The notes under the pieces were generated by a model, which worked only from the letters and a program-made list of their open reading frames with translations, made no database searches and was not told the DNA's origin. A DNA stretch of 64,000 bases from NCBI GenBank assembly GCA_032127875.1, contig JAQBHI010000108.1:1-64000 (forward strand), written 5' to 3'. How positions within the stretch are numbered: the first letter of the stretch is position 1; each line of letters starts with the position of its first letter. Origin of the DNA: CADEEV01 sp032127875 (GTDB taxonomy: Bacteria > Acidobacteriota > Vicinamibacteria > Fen-336). The translations under genes were made by a program, and so were the position numbers. Shown one piece after another: positions 1 through 7,717 of the stretch.

Positions 1-224
1 CGGTGAGCGTCTTCGGCCCCTCGGATCCAAGGCGTTACTTCTCTGGTGGCAGCGGCGCTACAGCCACGCGCCACGTCGTGGTGCGCGCGGAACTCTGGTG
101 CTCGCCGTGCAACCTGATCCGCAAGCCGCCGCAGGAGTGCGCGGGGCCCGAGCCACCGGAGTGCCTGCGCCTGGTGATGGCCGACGAGGTCTACGCCGCC
201 GCGGCCAGACTGCTCACGAAATGA
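1..224 (+). CDS. Glycosyltransferase family 9 (heptosyltransferase-like), C-terminal fragment
   Basis: Only the last 73 or so residues are in the window; the gene starts upstream and ends at TGA 222-224. The segment VFGPSDPRRYF followed by ELWCSPCNLIRKPPQEC and a second Cys before a DEVYAAAARLL helix is the typical C-terminal signature of ADP-heptose:LPS heptosyltransferase-type GT9 proteins, in which the G-P-[ST]-D-P loop contacts the sugar nucleotide. GT9 enzymes add heptose or related sugars to the LPS core on the cytoplasmic face of the inner membrane. The apparent GTG at position 3 is internal, not a real start. The exact acceptor cannot be told from this piece. Confidence 0.8.
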   Translation, partial: VSVFGPSDPRRYFSGGSGATATRHVVVRAELWCSPCNLIRKPPQECAGPEPPECLRLVMADEVYAAAARLLTK

Positions 225-256
225 AACTGCTGTTGCCGCCGTAGCGCGGCAGGGAG

Positions 257-1123
257 TTACCTGGCGCGAGACAGGGAGCGGGCGGCGGGGCGCGAGGCGC
301 GCTTCGCGCTCTGCCTCTCTTCGACGGAGGCGGCCGCGACCTTCGCCGCCTCGGACTTCTTCGCGAGGCTCGCCTTCAACGCTTCCATGATGTCGATGAT
401 CTGCGCCTTGGGCGCCTCGGGCGCGGCCGTGATCTCCTGGCCCTCGATCTTTTTCTGGATCGCGTCCTTCGTGCGCTTCCTAACCTCGTCCTCGTAGTCC
501 TGTGGACGGAACGCCTCGGAGGCAATCTGGTGGACGAGTTGCACCGCGAGCTTGAGCTCGCCGTCCTTGACATCGGCCTCGCCCAGCGGCACTTCCTCGA
601 TGCCCCGCACTTCGTCGGCGTAGTGGAGCTGCTGCATCACCAGGCCCTTGCCCATCGGTCGGATCAGCACCAGGTACTGCTTGCCGCGCGCCGCCCACTT
701 GGCGAGCGCCGCGCGTCCGGTCTGCCGCATCGCCTCGGCCAGCAGGTGGTAGGCCTTGTCGCCGCCCTCGTCGGGACCGAGGAAGTAGGCGCCGTCGAAG
801 TAGATGGGATCGACCTCTTTGGCCGGCACGAACTCCGTGATCTCGATGGCGCGCTCCTTCTCCTGCTCAAGCGCCTTGAGCTCCTCCGGCGTGAACGTCA
901 CGTACTGGTCCTTCGAGAACTCGTAGCCCTTCACCATCTGGTCGCGGGGCACTTGCTCGCCGTCCTTCTTGCAGAAGTATTTCTGCTCCAGACGCGACTT
1001 GCACTTTGAGTGAAGCAGGTTGAAGGAGATCGCGGCCTGCGACTCCGCAGCCGAGAAGAGCTTGATCGGGATCGACACCATGCCGAAGCTCAGGGTGCCG
1101 GAAGCCAGTGGTCGTGCTGCCAT
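257..1123 (-). CDS. ku: Ku protein, non-homologous end joining
   Basis: A 288-residue protein of normal bacterial Ku length. It begins MAARPLASGTLSFGMVSIP, the characteristic Ku N-terminus, and contains GYEFSKDQYVTFTPEEL, the region for the Ku bridge/beta-barrel, and a KDGELKLAVQLV segment. Bacterial Ku is a homodimeric ring that binds DNA double-strand ends and recruits LigD, which lies 2.2 kb away on the other strand. The C-terminal 40 or so residues are rich in Ala, Lys and Arg, as in Ku tails that add DNA affinity. No Shine-Dalgarno is visible; a TAAGAT -10-like hexamer lies 6 nt before the ATG, suggesting a leaderless mRNA. Identity is secure; regulation is inference. Confidence 0.95.
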   Translation of the reverse strand: MAARPLASGTLSFGMVSIPIKLFSAAESQAAISFNLLHSKCKSRLEQKYFCKKDGEQVPRDQMVKGYEFSKDQYVTFTPEELKALEQEKERAIEITEFVPAKEVDPIYFDGAYFLGPDEGGDKAYHLLAEAMRQTGRAALAKWAARGKQYLVLIRPMGKGLVMQQLHYADEVRGIEEVPLGEADVKDGELKLAVQLVHQIASEAFRPQDYEDEVRKRTKDAIQKKIEGQEITAAPEAPKAQIIDIMEALKASLAKKSEAAKVAAASVEERQSAKRASRPAARSLSRAR

Positions 1124-1129
1124 GAAATG

Positions 1130-1160
1130 ATCTTAGCATGCGACTGCAAGTCATTATCAA
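1130..1160 (-). promoter_or_regulatory. Putative ku promoter with an overlapping Fur-like box
   Basis: On the minus strand, TTGATA (1155-1160) and TAAGAT (1130-1135) form a sigma70-like pair with a somewhat long 19-bp spacer; the ATG follows the -10 by only 6 nt. The 15-mer TGCAAGTCATTATCA at 1145-1159 overlaps the -35. Read on the minus strand its left arm is a perfect TGATAAT, with 4 of 7 matches in the right arm of the 7-1-7 Fur consensus. The promoter is plausible; the operator reading is speculative. Confidence 0.35.
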
Positions 1161-1272
1161 GCAAGGAGTTAAGCCACAATATCTCGCGGTGTATGGATGC
1201 CCGGTGACAACATCTGGTAGCTTTCGTCGCCCCATGGGATGAAGTAGTCTCTGAAGCTTCGCAGGCTAAGTG

Positions 1273-2322
1273 ATGCGCGACCGGCTCCTGATCTACGGCG
1301 CGAACGGTTACACGGGCGAGCTCGTCGCGCGCCGGGCCAAGGCGCGCGGGCTGGCGCCGGTCCTGGCGGGACGCAGCGCGTCGATCGACGGGCTCGCGCG
1401 CGAGCTGGGCTTCGAGTCGCGTGTCTTCGGGCTCGACGATCCCGCGGCACTCGGGCGCGGCCTCGAGGGCATCCGAGTGGTCGCGCACTGCGCGGGTCCG
1501 TTCTCGCACACTTCCAGACAGATGGTCGACGCCTGCCTGCGTGTCGGCGCGCACTATCTCGACATCACGGGCGAAGCCGCGGTCTTCGAGACGCTGGCCG
1601 GGCGCGACGCGGAGGCGAAAGCGGCCAGCGTGATGCTGTTGCCGGGCGCCGGTTTCGACGTGGTGCCTTCCGACTGTCTGGCCGCGCACCTGAAGCGGCG
1701 GCTGCCCAGCGCGACGCGCCTGACGCTCGCGTTCCACTCGAGCGGCGGCTTGTCGCGCGGGACCGTCGCCACGATGATCGAGAACCTGCATCACGGAGGC
1801 CTGGTGCGGTGCAACGGCCTGCTCACGCCGGTTCCGCCGGCCTACAGGACGCGCCTGATCGATTTCGGGCGCGGGCCGCGCAAGGCCATGACCATCCCGT
1901 GGGGCGACGTGTCCACCGCCTTTCACTCCACCGGCATCCCGAACATCGAGGTCTACGTGGCGGCAGCCCCGGCGCGCATCCTCGCGCTGCGGCTCGCGCG
2001 GCCCTTGCTCGGCCTCGCGGCGACCGGACCGGTCCAGTCCCTCCTGCTGCGCCGAGTGCGGGCCGGCGCGCCCGGGCCGACGGCCGAGGCGCGGGAGCGC
2101 GGACGGTGTTTCTTCTGGGGTGAGGTCGAGGACGACCAGGGACACGGCGCGGCCGCCCGACAGCAGACGCCCGAGGGCTACACGCTCACGGCGCTCACGG
2201 CGGTGACGATTGCGGAGCGCGCGCTGGGCGGCGACTCTCCCCCGGGCTTCATGACGCCCTCGAAGGCCTACGGCCCCGACTTCGTCCTCGCGATCGAAGG
2301 CGTGACGCGGCAGGACCTGTGA
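1273..2322 (+). CDS. Saccharopine dehydrogenase-like NAD(P)-binding oxidoreductase
   Basis: The N-terminus LLIYGANGYTGELVARRA is a Rossmann dinucleotide-binding loop of the saccharopine dehydrogenase NADP-binding family, followed by LAGRS and, near residue 75, AHCAGPFSHTSRQMVDACL and HYLDITGEA, all typical of the trans-acting enoyl reductase / short saccharopine-reductase-like group. ATG 1273 is preferred over the GTG one codon upstream. Its stop overlaps the GTG of the YpdA-like gene by 4 nt, so the two are co-translated. The substrate is unknown; these proteins act on lipid or polyketide enoyl groups in some lineages, and nothing here specifies that. Confidence 0.8.
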   Translation: MRDRLLIYGANGYTGELVARRAKARGLAPVLAGRSASIDGLARELGFESRVFGLDDPAALGRGLEGIRVVAHCAGPFSHTSRQMVDACLRVGAHYLDITGEAAVFETLAGRDAEAKAASVMLLPGAGFDVVPSDCLAAHLKRRLPSATRLTLAFHSSGGLSRGTVATMIENLHHGGLVRCNGLLTPVPPAYRTRLIDFGRGPRKAMTIPWGDVSTAFHSTGIPNIEVYVAAAPARILALRLARPLLGLAATGPVQSLLLRRVRAGAPGPTAEARERGRCFFWGEVEDDQGHGAAARQQTPEGYTLTALTAVTIAERALGGDSPPGFMTPSKAYGPDFVLAIEGVTRQDL

Positions 2323-3290
2323 AGGATCTGCTGATCGTCGGCGCGGGACCCGCAGGCCTCGCCGTCGCGATCGCGGCGCACGGCGCGGGCCTCGACTACC
2401 AGGTGCTCGAGAAGGGCGTCCTGGTCAACTCGATCTTCCATTTCCCGCGTGCGATGACATTCTTCACGACGCCCGACCTGCTCGAGATCGGCCGCCTGCC
2501 GTTCGTGACGCCCTACGAGAAACCGACGCAGTGGGAGGCGCTGCGCTACTACCGACGCGTCGTCGACACCTACGCGCTCGAGATCGCGCTCGGGGTGGAG
2601 GTGCGTGGCGTCCGGCCCCGGGACGCTGGCTTCGACGTGCGGGTGCGCAGCGGGGGCGAGGACGAGACGCTCTCGGCGCGCAGCGTCGCTTACGCCGTGG
2701 GCTACTACGACAATCCGAACCGGCTCGGGATCCCAGGCGAGGACCTGCTGCACGTCTCGCACTACTACGACGAGCCGCACCCCTCCTACCGGAAGCGCGT
2801 CGTGGTGGTCGGCGGCAAGAACTCCGCGGCGATCGTGGCGCTCGAACTCCATCGCGCCGGTGCTGAGGTCACGCTCGTGCACCGTCGCGCCGAGCTCGCG
2901 CCCTTGATCAAGTACTGGATCAAGCCCGACATCGAGAACCGCATCAAGGAGGGGGCGATCGCAGCGCGTTTCGAGATGCGGGTCGTCGAGATCCGCGCGA
3001 AGAGCGTCCTGCTCGAAGGCCCGCACGGCCAGGACGAGATCCCCGCCGACGCCGTCTTCCTGCTGACTGGCTATCATCCGGACCCGCGCCTGCTGCTCGA
3101 GGCGGGCGTGCGCGTCGACCCCGCGACGCTCAAGCCCGAGCACGATCCAGAGACGCTCGAGACGAACGTGGCCGGGCTCTACGTCGCGGGTTCGGTCGCC
3201 GCCGGCAACGAGACCAGCAAGATCTTCATCGAGACCGGCCGCTTCCACGGCGACGCGATCGTGAAAGCGATCTGCGCGCGGCGCGCTTAG
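2319..3290 (+). CDS. YpdA-family FAD/NAD(P)-dependent oxidoreductase
   Basis: A 323-residue pyridine nucleotide-disulfide-type flavoprotein. Visible motifs are LLIVGAGPAGLAVAIAA (FAD), VVVVGGKNSAAIVAL (NADPH) and, at the C-terminus, GLYVAGSVAAGNETSKIFIE, where the FAD-binding Asp region of thioredoxin reductases is replaced by the YpdA-type sequence. There is no CxxC redox pair. YpdA (Bdr) reduces bacillithiol disulfide in Firmicutes; homologues are widespread in other phyla where the physiological thiol is uncertain. The GTG start overlaps the upstream TGA (GTGA), and LigD begins 5 nt after the stop, so this is a three-gene operon. Family assignment is firm; the substrate is inference. Confidence 0.85.
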   Translation: MKDLLIVGAGPAGLAVAIAAHGAGLDYQVLEKGVLVNSIFHFPRAMTFFTTPDLLEIGRLPFVTPYEKPTQWEALRYYRRVVDTYALEIALGVEVRGVRPRDAGFDVRVRSGGEDETLSARSVAYAVGYYDNPNRLGIPGEDLLHVSHYYDEPHPSYRKRVVVVGGKNSAAIVALELHRAGAEVTLVHRRAELAPLIKYWIKPDIENRIKEGAIAARFEMRVVEIRAKSVLLEGPHGQDEIPADAVFLLTGYHPDPRLLLEAGVRVDPATLKPEHDPETLETNVAGLYVAGSVAAGNETSKIFIETGRFHGDAIVKAICARRA

Positions 3291-3295
3291 CGAAC

Positions 3296-5860
3296 GTGGT
3301 GGTCAAGAACCTCGATCGCTATCGGGCCAAGCGTTCCGGCGACCGCACTCCGGAGCCGATGGGCGCGGCGCCGGTCGAGGCGCCACCGCTCGAAGCTCCC
3401 GCCGCGGCGCCCTGGGCGCGGCCGCGGATCTTCTGCGTCCAGAAGCACGCCGCGCGGCGCCTTCACTACGACTTCCGCCTCGAGCTGGGCGGCGTGCTCT
3501 TGAGCTGGGCGGTGCCGAAGGGACCGTCGGCCGATCCGGCCGAGAAGCGACTCGCGGTCGAAGTCGAGGACCATCCCGTCGAGTATGCGGACTTCGAGGG
3601 CCTCATCCCCGAAGGCAACTACGGCGCAGGCGCCGTGATCGTGTGGGACAAGGGCGTCTGGATCCCGCACGAAGACCCCGAGCACGGCATGCAGCTGGGC
3701 AAGTTCACGTTCGAGCTGCGCGGTTACAAGCTGCGTGGTTTGTGGCACCTGTTCCGGACCAAGCGGGCGCAGCAGAATACGCAGAAGGAATGGCTGCTGA
3801 TCAAGAAGCCCGACGCGTGGTCGGGGTCCAAAGGCGCGCGCGCGCTCACGCCCGAGTCGATCTACTCGGGCTTGACGCTCGAGGAGCTGCAGGAGGGCAC
3901 GAGGCGCGCGGAGGTGATCCGCGCCGAGCTCGTCAAGCTGAAGGCGCCGCGCAAGAAGCTCGACGTCGCAAGGGTCGGCCTGATGCTGGCCGAGTCGCGC
4001 GAGCAGCCGTTCACCCGGAGCGGCTGGCTGTTCGAGCTCAAGTACGACGGCTACCGGATCCTGGCCGGTCGCGACCAGGGCCAATCGCGTCTGGTCTTCC
4101 GGCGCGGCTCGGACGCGACCGCGACGTTCCCCGAGATCGCGCGGGCGGTCGCCGGCCTGCCCTATGACGGCCTGGTGCTCGACGGCGAGGTCGTGATCCT
4201 CGACGAGGCCGGCCGCCCCAGCTTCACGCGCCTGCAGAAGCGAGGCCTGCTCAAGCGCGATTCCGACATCGCGCGCGCGGCCCAGCTCTCGCCCGCGACC
4301 TACTACGTCTTCGACCTGCTGGCGTTCGAGGACTTCGACTTGCGGGGCCTGCCGCTCGCGACGCGCAAGGAGCTGCTGACGCGCGTGCTGCCGCGCGCGG
4401 GGCCGCTGCGCTACTCGGAACACGTCGAGGAGCACGGCGAGGCCTTCTACGAGGGTGTGCGCGAGATCGGTCTCGAGGGCATGCTCGCGAAGCGCGCGGA
4501 CTCGCGATACGCGGCGGGACGCTCGCCACAATGGCTGAAGTTTCGGCTTGAAAAGAGCGGCGATTTCGTGGTCTGCGGCTTGAGCCCGCCGGAGGGGATG
4601 CGTACCGGCTTCGGAGCGCTGCACCTGGGCGCGTACGAGAACGGCCGGCTCGTGTATTCCGGGCGGGTCGGCAGCGGCTTCGACGAGAAGAACCTGAAGG
4701 CGGTCCCCGAGCGGCTGGAACCGCTCCGGCGCAAGGCGCCTGCCTGCGAGGGAGAGACGCCGAAGGGCGCGGGACACGTCTGGGTCGAGCCGCGGCTCGT
4801 TTGCGAGGTCCGCTTCCTCGAGTGGCCGCCGGGCCGGCTGCTGCGGCAACCGGTCTTCGTCCGCTTCCGCGACGACAAGGCGGCAGCGGAGTGCCTGCGC
4901 GAGGGCGTCGAGACCGAAACGAAGCCGCAAGCACTTCCCGAGCCGGCCAAGCCTGCGCGCGAGGTCGAAAAGAAGGTGGCGTTCACGAATCTCGACAAGC
5001 TCTTCTGGCCCGACGAGGGCTACACGAAGGGCGACCTGATCGAGTTCTACCGCGCCGTCTCCCCGTGGCTATTGCCATACCTCAAGGATCGCCCCGTCGT
5101 GCTCACCCGCTACCCCGACGGCATCACCGGCAAGAACTTCTTCCAAAAAGACGCGCCGGGCTTCGGCCCGAACTGGCTGCGCACCGAGCGCATGTGGAGC
5201 GAGCACGCCCAGCGTGAGATCGACTACTTCGTGGTGGACGACGTCGAGACGCTGCTCTACCTCGCGAACCTGGGCACCATCCCCCTGCATATCTGGTCGA
5301 GCCGGGTAGCGACGCTCCAACACCCCGACTGGTCGATCCTCGACTTCGACCCCAAGGGTGCGGCCTTCGCGAACGTTGTGACGCTGACGCGCGCGGCGCG
5401 GGAACTGTGCGAGGAGATGGGCGTCCCGGGCTTTCCCAAGACCAGCGGCTCTACAGGCCTTCACGTGCTGGTGCCTTTGGGACGGCAGCTCACGTATGAA
5501 CAGTCCCGGTCGCTCGCCGAGTTGATGGCGCGAGTGCTCGTCGAGCGTCATCCGAAGATCGCGACTGTCATCCGCAACCCATCAGCTCGCGGCGGAAAGG
5601 TCTACGTGGACTTTCTCCAGAACGGACACGGCCGGTTGTTGGCGTCGCCGTTCTCGGTCCGGCCGCTTCCGGGGGCGACCGTCTCGACACCGCTCGAGTG
5701 GAGGGAGGTCACGAAGCGCCTCGACCCGAAGCGTTTTACGATCTGCACACTGCCGGCCCGGCTCGCGAAACGCGAGCGTGATCCGATGCGGCCGGTGCTG
5801 GACCTGGAGCCGGACCTGTCCCGGGCTCTGGCCCGCCTGGCCGAGCGCCTGGGCCAGTAG
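3296..5860 (+). CDS. ligD: Multifunctional ATP-dependent DNA ligase D (PE-Lig-Pol order)
   Basis: An 854-residue protein with all three LigD modules. The 3'-phosphoesterase domain comes first (about residues 40-190; HAARRLHYDFRLELGG, then LIPEGNYGAGAV). The ligase domain follows, with ELKYDGYRI carrying the adenylated Lys near residue 249 and its OB fold up to about 530. The primase/polymerase domain is last (about 560-854; FTNLDKLFWP, ILDFDPKG, KTSGSTGLHV). LigD trims, fills and seals ends bound by Ku. This PE-Lig-Pol order is the Pseudomonas-type arrangement, not the Pol-PE-Lig order of mycobacteria. GTG 3296 fits both the N-terminus and the 5-nt spacing from the upstream gene. Confidence 0.96.
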   Translation: MVVKNLDRYRAKRSGDRTPEPMGAAPVEAPPLEAPAAAPWARPRIFCVQKHAARRLHYDFRLELGGVLLSWAVPKGPSADPAEKRLAVEVEDHPVEYADFEGLIPEGNYGAGAVIVWDKGVWIPHEDPEHGMQLGKFTFELRGYKLRGLWHLFRTKRAQQNTQKEWLLIKKPDAWSGSKGARALTPESIYSGLTLEELQEGTRRAEVIRAELVKLKAPRKKLDVARVGLMLAESREQPFTRSGWLFELKYDGYRILAGRDQGQSRLVFRRGSDATATFPEIARAVAGLPYDGLVLDGEVVILDEAGRPSFTRLQKRGLLKRDSDIARAAQLSPATYYVFDLLAFEDFDLRGLPLATRKELLTRVLPRAGPLRYSEHVEEHGEAFYEGVREIGLEGMLAKRADSRYAAGRSPQWLKFRLEKSGDFVVCGLSPPEGMRTGFGALHLGAYENGRLVYSGRVGSGFDEKNLKAVPERLEPLRRKAPACEGETPKGAGHVWVEPRLVCEVRFLEWPPGRLLRQPVFVRFRDDKAAAECLREGVETETKPQALPEPAKPAREVEKKVAFTNLDKLFWPDEGYTKGDLIEFYRAVSPWLLPYLKDRPVVLTRYPDGITGKNFFQKDAPGFGPNWLRTERMWSEHAQREIDYFVVDDVETLLYLANLGTIPLHIWSSRVATLQHPDWSILDFDPKGAAFANVVTLTRAARELCEEMGVPGFPKTSGSTGLHVLVPLGRQLTYEQSRSLAELMARVLVERHPKIATVIRNPSARGGKVYVDFLQNGHGRLLASPFSVRPLPGATVSTPLEWREVTKRLDPKRFTICTLPARLAKRERDPMRPVLDLEPDLSRALARLAERLGQ

Positions 5861-5880
5861 CGCGCTAGGATCGACGCTTG

Positions 5881-6903
5881 ATGAGCGCGTCCGACCGAGT
5901 GCATTTCTCCCGAGGCCGCTCGCTCCTGTTCGCCTCTATCCTGACCTTTGGATTCTTCACGCTGGCGGAAGTCGGGCTGCGCCTCGTGGGCGTCGCGCGT
6001 CCGGTCTCGCCCCGGATCCTGCTGCATCAGATGGATTCGGACATCACGCTGCCCTTCATCCGGGCGGACAAGGACGTCTTCTGGTCGCCACAGCCCGGTT
6101 TCAAGGGCGAGTTCCAGGGCAAGCCGGTCACGATCAACTCGCTCGGGCTGCGCGGGCCGGAAGTGAGAGGGCGTACGCCCGGCTCGCGCCGCGTGCTCTG
6201 CTTCGGCGACTCGATCACCTTCGGCTACGGAGCCGGCGACGACGAGACCTACCCCTTCCATCTCGGACAGCTGCTGCGAGACGGCGTCGTCGAGGTCCTG
6301 AACGCAGGCGTCACCGGCTTCACGAGCCACCAGGTGCTGGGGTACGTGCGGCGCCTGGTCCCGGCGCTGCGGCCCGACGTCGTCACCATCTGCATCGGCT
6401 GGAACGATGGCAACGGCCGGACCGCCGACGATCGCGAGTATGCCCGCCGCCTGGCTCTCGCGCGCGATGTCGACGGCGCGCTCGACCAGAGCCATCTGTA
6501 TCGGGCGCTCAAGTCCGCCTACCTGCGTTCGCGGGTTCGCTCCGCGGCGAGCGGGCCGCGGGACGTGCCGCGCGTCAGTCTCGAACAGTACAAGGAGAAC
6601 CTGACCGCGATCGTTGCCGAGTGCCGGAAGGCCGGCGCCCGCCCGGTGTTCGTGGCGCCGCCACGCCGGAAGGACCCGAGCGAGGAGCACTCGAGAAGCA
6701 CGCCGTATGCAGCAGTGCTGCTCGAGACGGCGCGATCGCTCAACGTCCCCGTTCTCGATGTGGGCGAGTTGGGGGTCGACACGCCCCGCTCGTCGACCGT
6801 GGAGTACTTCATCGATTCGCTGCACTTCAGTCCGGCAGGGAGCGAGCGAATGGCGGAGATCCTGGCTCCGCAACTGGCTGCTGCCGGCGTCGTCGGGCCG
6901 TGA
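5881..6903 (+). CDS. SGNH/GDSL hydrolase-family protein with N-terminal membrane anchor
   Basis: An N-terminal hydrophobic stretch (residues about 15-35) is followed by an SGNH fold: block I LCFGDSITFGYG with the nucleophilic Ser, block II Gly near NAGVTGFTSHQV, block III IGWNDGNG with Asn, and block V DSLHFSPAG with the Asp/His pair. These enzymes are esterases or O-acetyl hydrolases/transferases acting on lipids or carbohydrates; the anchor suggests periplasmic action on envelope glycans. It starts 20 nt after ligD. ATG 5881 is chosen over the TTG just before it. It converges on the DUF72 gene with a 6-bp gap. The substrate is not readable. Confidence 0.8.
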   Translation: MSASDRVHFSRGRSLLFASILTFGFFTLAEVGLRLVGVARPVSPRILLHQMDSDITLPFIRADKDVFWSPQPGFKGEFQGKPVTINSLGLRGPEVRGRTPGSRRVLCFGDSITFGYGAGDDETYPFHLGQLLRDGVVEVLNAGVTGFTSHQVLGYVRRLVPALRPDVVTICIGWNDGNGRTADDREYARRLALARDVDGALDQSHLYRALKSAYLRSRVRSAASGPRDVPRVSLEQYKENLTAIVAECRKAGARPVFVAPPRRKDPSEEHSRSTPYAAVLLETARSLNVPVLDVGELGVDTPRSSTVEYFIDSLHFSPAGSERMAEILAPQLAAAGVVGP

Positions 6904-6909
6904 CGCCGG

Positions 6910-7623
6910 CTAGGCGCTGAGCGCGAAGCGCGTCCGGAAGCGCTGTGCCAAGACGGCCGCGTTGCCCTCGTCCTCGTGCTTGAAGAACACCCAGGCGTCT
7001 TCCCAGGCCTGGGCGCGGATCCGCGCTGCCCACGTGTCGAGCGCCGCGTCGTCGTAGTCGGTGCGGCGAAGCCGCAGGTAGCCCCACGCGGCCGTCGCCT
7101 CGATCGCTTCGGGCGTCTCGTCGTCATCCGTATCAGCGGCGCAAAGCGCAGCACCCGCGTCCCGCAAGGCCTGCCTCACCTCGTCGTCGAACCAGCTCTC
7201 GTTTCGAAACTCGAAGGCCGCGCGACAGCCCGCGGGCAACAGCCCGAGAAAGGCCCGCAAGCGGTCGATGTCCTTCTTCAGGAACGGCGGGGTCTGGAAC
7301 AGGATCGGGCCGAGCTTGGGACCGAGCGCCCCGGCGGTTTCCCACAGGTACTTGAGGTCTTCGGCACTGGTCGCCTGCAGGCGCTTCTCGTGCGTGATCC
7401 GGCGCGGAGCCTTCAAGACGAAGGCGAAGCGCTCCGGGACCTCGGCCGCCCAGCGCTCCAGCAGCTCGCGGTTCGGCATGCGGTAGAAGGTGTTGTTGAT
7501 CTCGACGGTCTCGAAGCGCTCTGCGTAGAAGTGGAGCATCTGCGCGGCGGGGAGATCTTCGGGATAGAAGCTGCCCTTCCATTCCTTGTAGCTGTAGCCG
7601 CTGGTCCCCACGCGCAGGCGCAT
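6910..7623 (-). CDS. DUF72 (YecE-like) family protein
   Basis: The protein is 237 residues from ATG 7623, the usual length for this family. It begins MRLRVGTSGYSYKEWKGSFYP and carries the family signatures FETVEINNTFYRMP, FVLKAPRRITHEKRL, the FQTPPF strand and FEFRNESWF. DUF72 proteins form a TIM-barrel-like fold of unknown activity. The open frame extends 83 codons further upstream, but that part is unlike the family and would overlap the divergent neuB-like gene. A TACAAT hexamer 7 nt before the ATG and the lack of a Shine-Dalgarno suggest a leaderless message. Confidence 0.9.
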   Translation of the reverse strand: MRLRVGTSGYSYKEWKGSFYPEDLPAAQMLHFYAERFETVEINNTFYRMPNRELLERWAAEVPERFAFVLKAPRRITHEKRLQATSAEDLKYLWETAGALGPKLGPILFQTPPFLKKDIDRLRAFLGLLPAGCRAAFEFRNESWFDDEVRQALRDAGAALCAADTDDDETPEAIEATAAWGYLRLRRTDYDDAALDTWAARIRAQAWEDAWVFFKHEDEGNAAVLAQRFRTRFALSA

Positions 7624-7630
7624 CGCCGAG

Positions 7631-7636
7631 ATTGTA
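7631..7636 (-). promoter_or_regulatory. Putative -10 element of the DUF72 gene (leaderless)
   Basis: Minus-strand TACAAT (5 of 6 matches to TATAAT) lies 7 nt upstream of ATG 7623. That places the expected transcription start at or next to the start codon. No convincing -35 or ribosome binding site was found. Confidence 0.35.
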
Positions 7637-7700
7637 GTCTCCGGTTGCCGTTCAAGGGCTCCACCAGCCGGGGCGGGTGCCGGGCATTCCAGGCCTATCG

Positions 7701-7708
7701 TATAGAAT
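7701..7708 (+). promoter_or_regulatory. Putative -10 element of the nonulosonate operon
   Basis: TATAGAAT ends 9 nt before ATG 7718. The short leader CTTAAAGAC has no Shine-Dalgarno, so the transcript would be leaderless or nearly so. The -35 region is poor (GC-rich). This is the only AT-rich patch in the 94-bp divergent gap and the natural promoter for the operon starting at 7718. Confidence 0.4.
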
Positions 7709-7717
7709 CTTAAAGAC

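Noticed and set aside
1090..2145. Long minus-strand open frame opposite the saccharopine-dehydrogenase-like gene
   Set aside because: Arg/Ala/Gln-rich shadow frame caused by high GC; no family motifs, and the plus-strand gene is convincing.
3287..4930. 547-codon minus-strand frame opposite ligD
   Set aside because: Low-complexity composition typical of antisense frames; ligD has complete motifs on the plus strand.
5778..6920. 380-codon plus-strand frame overlapping ligD and the SGNH gene
   Set aside because: Arg/Gly/Ala-rich and out of frame with two solid genes.
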